Below, one piece after another: positions 32,805 to 44,039 of a DNA stretch of 64,000 nt. The stretch's first letter is position 1. Each line of letters starts with the position of its first letter. The notes beneath the pieces are model-generated. The model was not told the DNA's origin. It saw nothing but the letters and a program-made list of their open reading frames with translations, and did no database searches. A program made the position numbers and the translations under genes. The DNA comes from Hydra vulgaris (lineage: Eukaryota > Cnidaria > Hydrozoa > Anthoathecata > Hydridae). The DNA is taken from NCBI RefSeq assembly GCF_038396675.1, contig NC_088930.1, positions 33,400,001-33,464,000 of the forward strand, given 5' to 3'.

Positions 32805-33894
32805 TTTACTTTATTTACAACACCATTTGATATACAACAAACCCCTACAAAGCTTACAGTTAAGATTCAATTCAGTTAAGATTCAATCTGAGTTATTGAA
32901 ACGTAATAAATTTAACATCATTAGAAAAGTAAAGCTGTCATCATTTAAAATATAAAGGGTGTTGTCAAAATATGTTGAAAATAAAATTAAGTTACTAATA
33001 AAATCACGTTCAACAATGATAAACATTCTTACTGTAGTAAAAAATAGTACTAACTGCTAAATTTGAACAAATAAATATAAAATTAACAAAAACAATGAAT
33101 AAATAAGAACTTTAACTAAATCTTGAATTTGAATTGATTGGTACTAATTTGTTTAAGCATAACCTTAAAAAATAAGTTTTTATAACAAATTATATGTATA
33201 ATAGTTATACATATATTTAACTATCAGGAGTTATATGTATAACTATATGCATTTTAAAGCATATTATTTTATTTAAACATTACTTTAGAACATATTACTT
33301 TGAATACTGGACCCAGAGGCTTTATTCCCAATAACACTGGTACTCCAAATTAAAAATTGAAAAGTTTCTGTAAATATCCTGTTTTTGTTCCTCAATGTAG
33401 TTCGTAAGTCCCTTAAGTCTTAAGGACCTTATTATATCTAAAGTTAAAAGTTTTGGAGCATAAAAAAAGTTACAGAAACCCATCTCCATCCTATTTTTTT
33501 CTTTTTTTTATAAAAAAAAATTGGGAATTCTTTGACTTTCAAACCTGCATTTCTTTGAGGGACACTGCAGTGTCCCATGCATGCAAGATTGGTTTTTGAC
33601 AACATTTCAACTTGCATCAGTTGATTGTTTGCAAATAATTTACTCAAAATCTAAATTCAAATAACTATTATATTATCCTAATAATACGTCTATTTGCACA
33701 AATCTTAATCTTACTTCTATAAAGAAAGATAAAAATTTTTGGTGGTACTTACATACTTGCTTGCCATTCTCTATATTAATATAAAATATTTTCACACAAT
33801 ATAAACGTAACGCAATGCAATGTCGATTTTTAATTTTATTTAGTTTTTTTTTAAAAGTTTTTTTTTTTAGTTTCCAGCTTTCAAATTAATTCCC

Positions 33895-34112
33895 ATGCAA
33901 ATCCCACATGAAACCCACGTGGGATTTCCCATGTGTGTAAATACCATATGGTTCCCACATGTAACCCATGTGGGTAATCCCACATGGGTTTAAGGTGACA
34001 AATTTCCATACGGATACCACATGGGAAAAACCGTCCCACGTAAATCCCATCAATCCCACACGGAACCCACGCGTAACCCATGTGGGACGCGGTTTTATTT
34101 TTCACTGGGATG
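33895..34112. repeat. CCCAYRTGGG palindrome cluster, right side
   Basis: ATCCCACATGAAACCCACGT, CCCATGTGGG and CCCACATGGG words alternate up to the TTTTTCACTGGGATG tip, matching in inverse the cluster at 26440-26690. Confidence 0.75.
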
Positions 34113-35535
34113 TCTCATCTAATTTAAAAATCATCTAGACATTCTATTACCACCTTTGACAACCTCTAAAATGACCACTTTTGTGGTCATGACCACTCTA
34201 AACTTAAAATAGAGTCTAAAAATGAATTTTTTGGCTGTAAACATACATCATATGTTTATATTTAATAAGGTTAAATATAGACATATGATACATGTCTATA
34301 CTTTATTATTTATTATCAAGCCTGTAGCAATTGGTGAGCAGCAGAGGCATTTCCCCCCCTCTCCCAATAATCTTTCAAATAAGTAATTTTAAAGTTAGTT
34401 TTTAGAAAAAAGCAAACAATTGCAAATTAATAAATAAAAGAAAAAAAAAGGAAAAAAAGGACCTAATTTGTTATCCGTATATTCGGTGTAAGTTCCTTTG
34501 ACAAAATATTTTGACCTGCTACTATTTGATCTACCCAGTAGTATTACCCCATCCCCCAATATAATTTTTGTTCCTACGGGCCCGATTACGATAAATGTCT
34601 ATATTTAACCTTATGGGTACATAACATATGATATAAGGTATATAGATCACTTAAAAAAATGCCCCATGATTCGCGAAAGGAAAACCCCCTTATCTTACAT
34701 ATAAAATAATACATGCGCAAAACTATTAAAAATATTTTTCTTCAAACATAGACTTAATATATACCGTTTTAAAGCATTTTTTATTCTAAATGATGTTTTA
34801 TATTACACTAAGATCTCAAAATAAAAGAGTTCCTAGCTATTTAACTACAACAACAAAAAAAGTACATATTTATATAATAATTGTTTACTAAATAATAGTA
34901 ATTATAATAATAATAACAATTACAACAATAATAATAATAATAAATGGTTCGTAAATCTAACTAAAAATAATGATGTCTGAACACTGCATTTTAATTGGAC
35001 TTTCCAATTGAAACGTTTCAATGTTGATTTAAAGTTGAAAAGTTTCTGTAAATTTTTAATTCAAGGCTTAAATCTTTTATTTAGTCTATAGAAACATGTG
35101 TTTTTTCGATGTGCTACGAAATGTTTTGTTCAATTTATTGGTAATATTTATTTAAGAAAAAATATACACGAATCAATCTAATTACAATATTGATGAATTT
35201 TTGTGTAAGCATCTTAAAAACATTCTCAAATTAGGGGAGTCCAACTTTATATGGTCATAACTTTTGAACGCTTAGAGATTATTGAATAAAATTTAAAATT
35301 TATCGATAAATATAAAATTAGTCGAGATTTAAAAAAAAAAGTATTTTAACAACATGTTGCTCTTATGTCTGGAAGTTTGCAAAGTTCTTAAACAATCAAA
35401 GTGCTGTATTCATCCCTGTATTTAGTTCACTGAGGTTTTATTTAATTCCGATTTTTTCCCATTTAATATACTGTGATTTACATTGAATATATTTCCATTT
35501 AATATATTGTGATGCTATCGAGAGCATCTTCTACA
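34113..35535. other. AT-rich stretch without a gene
   Basis: Positions 35236-35370 resemble (about 70% by eye) half of the palindromic repeat at 51470-51942 (TTATATGGTCATAACTTTTG). Otherwise nothing recognised. Confidence 0.5.
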
Positions 35536-35539
35536 AAGA

Positions 35540-36060
35540 AAGAAATCAATCTGATTTGAAAGTTAAAGGACCACCAAGATCATAAATGTCAGAGACCTAA
35601 ACCTAAAAAGTTAGGGCGAAGTTAGACGACAATAAGAGTACAAATGCAAATCAAATGCAAATGCTGCCAATACGCAGCGCTGTTATAGAGTGTGCAATAG
35701 TAAGAAATGGTGTTTGAGGCGAAGCAGTACTGACAAGATTAAGAATATTAAATGACCTGGTTGTAGAAGAAGCAGTGTATGCATGGTACATGCATGGTTA
35801 ACTTCAGGCTAAATAAAGAGGGGAAAAGTGGTAAGGAAAGATCAGAAGATTCGATCAGGGTTGATGCATTCAAAAACATTTGCAGTTGGCTTGACAGCGC
35901 TAATTGAAGTGAAATGTATTCTATTAAAGACTTATATGAAAGGATAATCGAAGAGAATAAAGGCGTTTAATATTGTCTCAAAAAGGTTTTGATCAAAACT
36001 GAAGGTAAGATACGAAGACCACACCTGTTAAAAAATATGAAAGACTAAATACTGAGGAAA
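35540..36060 (+). pseudogene. Decayed multicopy ORF, family not named
   Basis: Broken + strand readings contain RLRILNDLVVEEAVYAWYMH and, farther on, DAFKNICSWLDSAN with MYSIKDLYERIIEEN. Together these resemble a repeated invertebrate protein family often linked to transposons (an aHxxCY-like block followed by a short helical domain). Stops in all frames. I cannot assign a function, and the match is from memory of motif style only. Confidence 0.35.
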
Positions 36061-37990
36061 TCTAAAGAAAGAGAGCAGCAACACGAAATAATGCGGTGAA
36101 AGCAAAATAGTAAAAAAAAGAAATAAGGTCAATAGAACTGAGTAAAGATTTTCATCCCAGTGTTGATGATATTTGAAATAGAGAAAAGTAGGGTTTCTGA
36201 ATCGCTGAGAACATTTATGATGTAATTGAATCTATCCAACGAAAAGAGGTTGAGTCTGCGCCAATGTATCATATAAGCTTCAAGAACAAAAAGTGTCATT
36301 GTACCAATACTATTCGGATTTCCCATTAATATTGATAAATCTACTGGATGTAAACAGCTTATTCAACATTTCTTATAACTTTGGTTTTTAATCACTTCAT
36401 GTGAATTGTACCGGTTTAATTAGCAATTGAGGAGACGAGCAGGAATAAAATAAAGAATTGCAAATAAATAAGCAATGGATTCAAGCAATGGCTAACTGAT
36501 AATGTCAACTAACATTATCATGGAAAGCTATATTTCATAGGATGCAAATAATCATCATAGAAAGAAAGCAGACTGGTTTGTTCGGTAAAATTCCAAGATC
36601 TAGACAACTTTTACAAATAGCAGCCTTTAATAACAACCGTGGTATCGAAATTGTGCCGTATCACAAACCAATCATTTTTAGACAAAAAAAAAAATTCGTG
36701 TTTGCATATTTATCTTTACTATCAAAAATTTATATCATCACAAGATATCTGTTGTTTACTTTCGAACTTATTTTTGGTATGGAATCAATGATTTTGAAGA
36801 AGAAAGCGATGAAATTTAAGATTACGACATATTTCCTTCATTTTTTTAAAATTTAGACATATTTGAAAAAAAAGATGTAGTTTTATTCTTAGTAAGTGTG
36901 AAAAACGAGCCTTTCTACTAAAACTCTCATTAGAAAGAGTAGAGTTAGCGTATTATTAATAGCATTTATTTGTTAAATACTTAGCTATCCTTTCATTTTA
37001 AGATCTTTCTGATATTTGCTCTGATAGTTGTTCAACTTAAAAAAGTGCTTAAAAACGGTATATGTAGGTCTAACGTATAACGGTAAATCTAAGTTAAAAG
37101 ATAAATAATCTTGATCATATTGCGCATGCGTCATTTTGAAATTGGGCCCGGAAAAGGAGGTTATTCTGTTACGAATAATAGGGCATTTCTTTTTTTACAT
37201 GCCTTAGAGAATCACTGAGCAAAGTTTTAGCTTTATACACATTTTATATAAGAAAATAATTTAATTCGTCTGGAAAAATTCAATAACTTCAGGTTTAAAA
37301 TGACGTTCAAAGATCTAGACATATCCAACACCAATCCTCTTTTGTAATGAATTGTCTACCAATACGATATTTATTTAGAACTTTAAAACAAAATTATTTT
37401 TCAATGTAGCCTCACATTTTCTTATTAGAATTTGGAAATTGCTCATAAAGCTGTGCTTACCTTTATAAAAAACTGTGCAAATTTGAAAAGTATATTTCCT
37501 GCCAGGCACACTTTTTTGGAGTTTTTAATAAAAATGTTATTATTATAATTTATTTTTGTTTTTTAGTGTTAACAGCTACTGCTTGGTCGCAATCATGATA
37601 TTGTTTTGCACTCTTTGAACATGTGACATTCTTGGATCATGTGACGAAAATAAACTCGAGCAATGACATACAACTACAAACTTCCAGTGTTTACGACGCA
37701 CGAAATGTTTAGATGAAAAACTGTTTCTAATTGGCTAATCATCACGTAACAATTTGCTCGCAAAAAATGGAAAAAGATACAGCGAAAACAAATCATCAAC
37801 CACAGTGAACGAAATCCTTTAAAAATGTATAATTTTTATTCAACTTTTTACGAAAGTTACCTTCCATAAAGAGTTGAATAGAATTTATATATTTTTAACA
37901 ACTTACGCGTGTAGACAGTTACAACTAGCCAAATAGCAAAAACAAAGGGGTCCCATGTGATCCTTTTCGACCCATGATGTGAACCCCACA
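36061..37990. other. No recognisable gene or repeat
   Basis: Contains a 104-codon + strand frame (36542-36856) and a 65-codon - strand frame (36326-36129) of ordinary composition without recognised motifs. Probably non-coding. Confidence 0.45.
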
Positions 37991-38077
<87 letters not shown>

Positions 38078-38086
38078 TATATATAT

Positions 38087-38134
<48 letters not shown>
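37991..38134. repeat. Compound (AT)n(GA)n microsatellite
   Basis: About 100 bases of AT followed by about 45 bases of GA. Confidence 0.95.
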
Positions 38135-38138
<4 letters not shown>

Positions 38139-38193
38139 AGGCAGTTTAGGACAGGGGTATTTTAGGACAAGGCAAAAATGGTCTTTTTTTATG

Positions 38194-39204
38194 TAGGGTA
38201 GATTAGGGTAATATGAGCACCTTAAGTAAAAATTGGAATAATTTTAAAAATAATTAAGCTGGATCCAAAATTTTTGCGAATAAACAATATTTAGGGATCC
38301 CATCTCATGACCCACTTAGATATTTGAGCACCCGAAATTTTTTCTTAAAAACACAGAGGTTTTAAAAAAGTCACAAAAATGCTCATACCACCCAAACCAC
38401 TTTGTAATATGAGCACTTTAAATTAGCTCACAAAATAATATTAATTCTGTAAAAAAAATACCAACCTGACAATTAAAACTAATTTTTGGAATATAATGAT
38501 TCGTTATTAACAAAACTTATCATTAAAAGATCAAATTTTAAGCCACTTTTTGTTGAAACAATACTACTATGTTTTCCGCAAGAAAAAAAAAAAATTAGTT
38601 CGTTATTTTTTCAATTTTATCAACTTAAACCTTTGAACGATAAAAATTCAATTTTTTTGAATTTAAATTACAGAAAAATATTTAGCATTGTTAAAATATT
38701 AAAAAAATTTACTATATTTTATTTTTATTCAAAAAACCAATTAAAACCACTGCTTTTTTAGGACTTTAAACAAGGTAATTTCAATGAAAATCACTGGGTA
38801 ATTTGAGCATGCTCATATTACACAAAAATGACATCTTTAAATAAGTCAAAACTAAATAGTTCTATGCATTGTTTTTCAAGCCAAAAAGGATTGGATTTTT
38901 AGCTAACATATTTTTCTTTATGAAAAAAATTAATTTCATTATTTTAGCATCAAAATCTCGCGCCACAGACTTATTCGTGCGTGATGATATTATTTTAAAA
39001 ACGCAAAAAATTTAACAGCGTTTTAATTAGATGATACCCACTAATTACTGCGTATAGATTTACGCTAATCGCACTGATTACTGTAATCACCACATAAAGT
39101 CGATTCGAAAAATACATAGCAACTTTAACTTCACTGCTTACATCTAAGAAATCTTTAACTATGCTCATATTACCAAGGTGCTCATATTACCCTAATCTAC
39201 CCTA
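38194..39204. mobile_element. TA-flanked inverted-repeat element (1.0 kb)
   Basis: The ends are GGGTAGATTAGGGTAATATG plus AGCACCTT and its inverse, flanked on both sides by TA. That fits a Tc1/mariner-type non-autonomous element. The motif TAATATGAGCAC recurs inside (38408 and inverse near 38808). A 91-codon Phe/Lys-rich frame (38486-38761) shows no transposase motif. Confidence 0.75.
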
Positions 39205-39630
39205 TGTTCACTTTAGCATTATTATTTTTTTAATGATTTTTATCAAAGCATTTAAATCAAAATCTTATATTTATTAAATTATCTAATAATACAAAAAATA
39301 AACATTTTTTTTATAAAATGTTTTAACATAAAAAAATTAAAACATTTTATAAAAAAGTTTGTCATTCGAATAACAATGGTTACGGTGGAGTAAATAAAAA
39401 GTTCTAAAACAAGAAATAAAATTTTCAAAAAAATTTTGCTGTATATATTCTGAAATTAGGGTTGATGCAGCGTTGGATAATTTTCATGGGGCACATTTAG
39501 ACGTACTGCGCGTCACTTAAAATTAAAACAAGTTAAAATCTAAACAAAATATATAAACGAAAAAAATTTTAAAATTGCAATAAAACATATTTTAATAAAA
39601 CAATGAAACTAAAAGAAGCTGCAGGTGTAT
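39205..39630. other. AT-rich, no gene seen
   Basis: Short A/T-rich repeats (AAACATTTTATAAAA inverted pair near 39305-39355) only. Confidence 0.5.
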
Positions 39631-40089
39631 TTGGGTCCTTCCAAAGTATATTTTTTTTCGAAATAAAAATGCTAGAAATATAAATTAAATTTAAAGAAAT
39701 TAAAAAGCGATAACTTTTCCACGAAGTATTAAAATTTAAAAAGTTTACAATGTAAAACTTTTCAATTTAAAAATGTTTCTACTTAAATGGATTTTTTTTT
39801 TTTTTTTTACATAAAACATGACTGTGATTTTAAATCAAATTGCATAATATTGTCCTAAAAAGATATATTTGTGGTAACTTTAAGATCTACTATTAATATA
39901 ACCTCAAAATACTTCTTTTAAATTAAAATAACCTCAAAAGCTTTTGCTTGAAGTTGAAAGAATTTACAAAAAATCTTTTTTTCGATTTAAAATTATGTAA
40001 ATAGACAATAAAGTACAAATCGTCTTAAATGAATTTAAAGAATAAATAATTTTTATTTCTTAATAAATTTTATTTCTTTTGTGACTGGT

Positions 40090-41802
40090 GATGTTATTAA
40101 AATGTCGGAATATTAAAAATTTTTGGAGGAGAAGAATGTTATGAAAATTGAAGGTGCTCAAGAAAAAGAATTAAAAAAAACTTATTTAACATTTCAAAAA
40201 AAAAACTTATTTACATGCAATTTCTAATTTGTCTAAAAAAGGTGAATATGATACAAAGTATATATTCAAAACAGCAAGATACACAGCCAAACAAATAGGT
40301 AATAAGAACTTAGAAAAAATTATCATGTGCATTCTACAAGATCAACAATTGGCATATGATATCAATAAAAACATTGACAAAGAAATAAAAAAAATGTCTC
40401 GAGAAGAGGGACTTGATTTTCTATTAAATCATGGTTTTACTAAATCTCAGTACATGGCGATAAGATTGGAAAGTAAAGAAAGAGGTGCAGACATTTATCC
40501 TCTTTACAGCGATATTTTGGAATCTAAAAAAAAATGTAGACCAAATAATATGCACATCTCTGACAAAGAGGCAAATGTGCCATTACAAATCGTCTAATGC
40601 ATACTGTTCAAAGAATAGTAGAATCACAATAGGCGCAAATTATATCTAAAATTACTAATAAAGAAAAGGACTCTTGTTGGGAATTTGATGGAGCCAGTAA
40701 TTTTTCCCAATTCAACCAAAAATTCGATGAGTTATTTGAAAGTTCATCAGACGATTTGATTTTTTCTGTTACCGTTTTAGCCTTAAGATTTTACACTTGT
40801 ATTACCATTGTACCTTTAAGAAGTTAAGAAGAAAACATAGGATGTGTGTTGGGCAAACCCAATTCCTAATTCTGTTAGATTTTGCAGACCAATGATCTTA
40901 AAGTATGCTAAAGAAAGTAAAGAACTTATTCTCGAAAAAATTTTTTTGTTGAACAATAAATAAATGAACTTTCTGATATTACAATATGGCTACCAAATGC
41001 AAAAGTTCCTAATATCAAAAGCTCTTTATTTTTAACAGCCATCGATGGAAAAGTTTTTGCGGAAATCACTGTAACACAGTCTTATCAATTGTGTCCGCTT
41101 TGTAAAGCAGCACCTACTGAAATGAGTCGCATTGAAAACTACACAAACATATTTAACACTGAGAAAGCATTTTTAATGGTTTCTCAGTGTTAAATATGTT
41201 TATCTAATAATGGCAATACTGCACGGCAAGCTTTTTCTAATTCAATATTGTTATCAGAAATTTTGGATATAGATATAAATCTTATTGTCCATTTAAGAAC
41301 AATATGTTTGTTTTGTCAAATTCCAATCAAATTTGAAAATTATTGTCTATAAACAGTTTTAATTATCAATGAGAAGTACTCATGGTATAAAATTCCTACT
41401 TGTGTTCATAAAGTGTTAGCTCATGAAGCTCAAATCATGGTTGAATTAATTTTACCTGTTGGAACTTTTGGCAAAAATGATGGAGAAAGTCTTCACAAAT
41501 GTCATAAAAAAGATTGTATAGATCATGCAAGAAACACATCAAGAATTAACAACTTAACTGATGTTTTTTTTCGAGGTTTAGAAAAATCAGATCCTTATAC
41601 TTCCAGTATTATTTTGAAAAGTCCTTTGAAGTCTTTATGTAAATCAGTACTTCCAGATGAGGTGTTGCAACTTTTACTGATTGAGAATTCCACAAGAAGT
41701 AAGGATGTTAATGAAGAGATTTTACCTGAACTAATTGATGTTTATCGACAATTAGGTTTCGTGGATATAGAAGCCAATAGCAGGTTATCCGATAGCGAAT
41801 AA
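40090..41802 (+). pseudogene. RAG1-core-like (Transib-type) transposase relic
   Basis: The frames line up with the catalytic core of RAG1/Transib recombinases. WEFDGASNFSQFNQKF holds a candidate first Asp (codon 40687; compare the CDGMGD block of RAG1). LTAIDGKVFAEI holds the second Asp (41044), followed 16 residues later by CPLC (41092), the counterpart of the RAG1 ZnC2 cysteines. Next come NGNTARQAF, then VHKVLAHEAQIM (His 41407 and 41422, the same H-x4-H spacing as the RAG1 zinc histidines) and GKNDGESLHK with the candidate Glu (41485), 21 residues after the second His. The C-terminus has ARNTSRINNLTDVFF and LEKSDPY. All these residues lie in one frame, interrupted by stops. The upstream frame 40229-40597 is shifted. 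About 100 residues expected between CPLC and NGNTAR are missing, replaced by a perfect hairpin at 41145-41201. No RAG2-like gene is present. Confidence 0.65.
41145..41201. repeat. Perfect 22-bp hairpin inside the RAG1-like relic
   Basis: AAACATATTTAACACTGAGA plus AA (41145-41166) pairs exactly with 41180-41201. The loop is 13 nt. It lies directly after the CxxC block and brings in a stop codon. Confidence 0.95.
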
Positions 41803-42180
41803 ATACTCAGCTATAACTACGAAATTTACTTTTAATTAAAATAATTCAAAACCATTATTATTAAATGATATCAGTGCTTCTATTTTGCATATTTTTTCTT
41901 ATTGCGCAAGTCCCCTTACTTGGGGAAAACCTCTTTTGTATTTTTTTTAAAAAAAACAACAATTTTTTTGATTATATTCTTAATCTAATAATTTTATTTT
42001 ATGTATGTTAAGGAATATATTAAAAAATAAAATTGGAGCGTCATTTTTAGCACTGAATAAAAGTGACTGTCATGTTTTTTTTCATAATCATAAAATTATA
42101 AAAATATGATCAATTTAAGTAGAAACATATTTAAATTGAAAATAGTTGTTCTTGGACGGGTCCGGGCAGCATCAAATATC

Positions 42181-42825
42181 CGATTGATATATAATATATA
42201 AAAGTTCACAGGTGCGGTTTAAGAAATAAAATAAAATTTCGAAATTATTGCTTTTCCATTAAATAATTGTTTTTAAAAAAATTGCAACTTTGAGCATCTG
42301 CGGGGAAGCGCCAAGTGGTCTAAAAAAAAAATTCCTTCAGAACATAAAAGTATGACTAATTTGCAACAATCTTGCAATCAGAACTTTCTATACGGATTTT
42401 CCCAAATCTTGAATTAATGCCACTTTTTTATTATTTCAAACCACTGTGCATTGCTCGGGAGGGCAAAAATGTAAACAAATCTTTTAGAAACATAAAAACA
42501 AACAAGTAAATAATAAAACGAACTAGGTATAAAATTTTAAAAGTTATATGTATTTACTCACATTAATACAATTTAAATATAAGTTAAGAGAAATTTAGAT
42601 TTATTATATAAATAAAATCTTCTCAGTAAATCTTTAAGTAAGTAAAATAGAAACGAGGTGAGCATACAGCTAAATTGTACTGATTAACCGGGTGTTTTTG
42701 GAATAAGTTTATTTGATTGTTTATTTATTCGTTGTTTAAATAACAATTTCGTATAATTTAACTTTGTTTATTCTTATGTAACTCTTAAGTGGGCATTAAT
42801 TTTTTTTTAAATATTTGTTATTATG
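42181..42825. other. AT-rich, no gene seen
   Basis: No coding or repeat structure recognised. A pyrimidine-rich 3' splice-like site precedes the Harbinger fragment (TTTGCATTTAAACAG at about 42835-42849). Confidence 0.45.
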
Positions 42826-42829
42826 TTGA

Positions 42830-43567
42830 TTGTATTTTGCATTTAAACAGTGTACACTTTATATACCTCAAAGTGCTTCTAAAGAAATACAAATGTTAAA
42901 AGAAAAAGTTCAAGAAACATCAAACATTGCTAATGTACGCATTTATGTAGAGCAGGCAATAAAAAGGATAAAATACTTCCGCATTCTAAAAATAACACAG
43001 CCATTATTATATCTACCAATCATGAATAATACACTGTGTGCCTGGGCGCCCGCAGGATTTTTTGATATTTCAGATGAGACACTTTCACACATTGTGCAAA
43101 CTACAAACTTAAGTATGTTCATACCTATGCCAAATGAGGAGGCCTTGCAAAAACTTAAGATGGCGGAAGACATATTGTAAATTACAAAAGTTATTGCTAT
43201 GCAAATTTTCCAAACCCTCTCCCCCCCAAAAAAAGAGGGGGGGGTGTAAATTTTCTACGAAATTTAAAATCTGTCAATAAATTTAAATTTAGTTTACGAT
43301 AGTAAGTTGAAAATTTTACTATATTAGTGTCCTCATGTTTGAGCAGGGGGGCGGGGCAAACATTATAGTGCTTTTTTGTTACCAAGCCTCCGCTATCCCA
43401 AATTTTAGCAAGGCCTCCTCATTTGGGATAGTTATGAACATATTTAAGTTTGGAGTTTACACAATATATGAAAATGTCCTATCTGATGCATTACAAGATC
43501 CTGCGGGCGCCCATGACTGTGTGTATGTGCTGCTATATCAAACTTGAGAAAACCACTAGTTTCTAAA
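42830..43567 (+). pseudogene. PIF/Harbinger transposase C-terminus, split by a MITE
   Basis: CTLYIPQSASKEIQMLKEKV is followed by IANVRIYVEQAIKRIKYFRIL, the motif around the third catalytic residue of the DDE_Tnp_4 domain (usually VRIHVERAI; Glu kept, His replaced by Tyr). After LPIMNNTLC the frame runs into a MITE (43041-43515). Removing the MITE and one ACTGTGTG copy gives LPIMNNTLCVCAAISNLRKP and a stop, the usual Harbinger ending. The rest of the transposase upstream is not present. A splice-acceptor-like site just before suggests this was a last exon. Confidence 0.7.
43041..43515. mobile_element. 475-bp palindromic MITE, ACTGTGTG target duplication
   Basis: The tips CCTGGGCGCCCGCAGGAT and ATCCTGCGGGCGCCCATG are inverted repeats, and the two halves stay similar inward (GAGGAGGCCTTGC in both). 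ACTGTGTG flanks it exactly (43033-43040, 43516-43523). The 8-bp duplication suggests a hAT, P or Merlin-type mobiliser. The left half resembles the element at 51400. The 36-codon frame continuing from Harbinger into the MITE is read-through, not a gene. Confidence 0.85.
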
Positions 43568-43783
43568 TAGTCTTTAATAAAAAAAATTTTGTTTGCTAAA
43601 TATTTTTTTCTTTTACAATATAACGTTTTTATAAAACAATTTAATGTTCCTCAATGATTATAAAAAATTTAAGTTTTTTTCTGTTTACTTACTGTTTAAA
43701 CTTTATGTAATTGTTATCAAAAATAAATTTATATCAATTAGGACTGAAGGATATGTTAAGAAATAAGTAGTTGGCTTTTTTTA

Positions 43784-43855
43784 AAATCATGTCTATTTAC
43801 TTTAAAATCATGTCTATTTACTTTAAAATCATGTCTATTTACTTTAAATTCAAAA
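43784..43855. repeat. 21-bp tandem repeat (3 copies)
   Basis: AAAATCATGTCTATTTACTT is repeated three times with period 21. Confidence 0.9.
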
Positions 43856-44039
43856 TTTCAAGAAATACAACTTTTTGTTAAAAAAATAAAATTAAAAAAA
43901 TGATTATATTAATCTAATATATGTTTTAGATAAAGGAATTAAATGTAATGAATGATAAGAAAGAATTCAATGTACTGATTGATTCCATATAAACATATAA
44001 CACATATAAAGACATACTATTGAAGTTTAAAACTTAACA

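Larger units (their letters stand above)
30812..33646. mobile_element. Fold-back repeat with ~0.9-kb arms
   Basis: The left arm (30812-31736) and right arm (32727-33646) are inverted copies at roughly 90% identity over long stretches, for example GGGACTTACGAACTACATTG and the AAAACAGGATATTTACAG block. Each arm ends inside with an (AT)n tract, so the microsatellites are also mirrored. The outer part carries a GGGACACTGCAGTGTCCC palindrome. The loop (31737-32726) is about 1 kb. No transposase seen. Confidence 0.8.
26420..34112. mobile_element. Candidate 7.7-kb composite element with CCCAYRTGGG ends
   Basis: CATCCCAGTGAAAAA at 26420-26434 is matched perfectly by its inverse at 34098-34112. Immediately inside each tip lies a cluster of CCCACATGGG / CCCATGTGGG / CCCATATGGG palindromes (26440-26690 and 33895-34090). 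Between them are a P element with its own target duplication and a fold-back repeat. No transposase of the outer element is visible and no clear target duplication flanks the tips. The alternative is two independent half-copies of one repeat in opposite orientation. Confidence 0.45.
39630..42180. mobile_element. Transib/RAG1-like transposon relic
   Basis: Inverted arms surround the RAG1-like gene. TTTCAATTTAAAAATGTTTC plus TACTTAAAT (about 39757) mirrors ATTTAAGTAGAAACATATTT plus AAATTGAAA (about 42113). The arms continue inward through AAAACATGACTGTGA / inverse and outward to GGGTCC-TCCAA words (39635 and 42155). The exact tips are not resolved and no CACWATG-type Transib terminus or target duplication was found. 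Confidence 0.5.
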
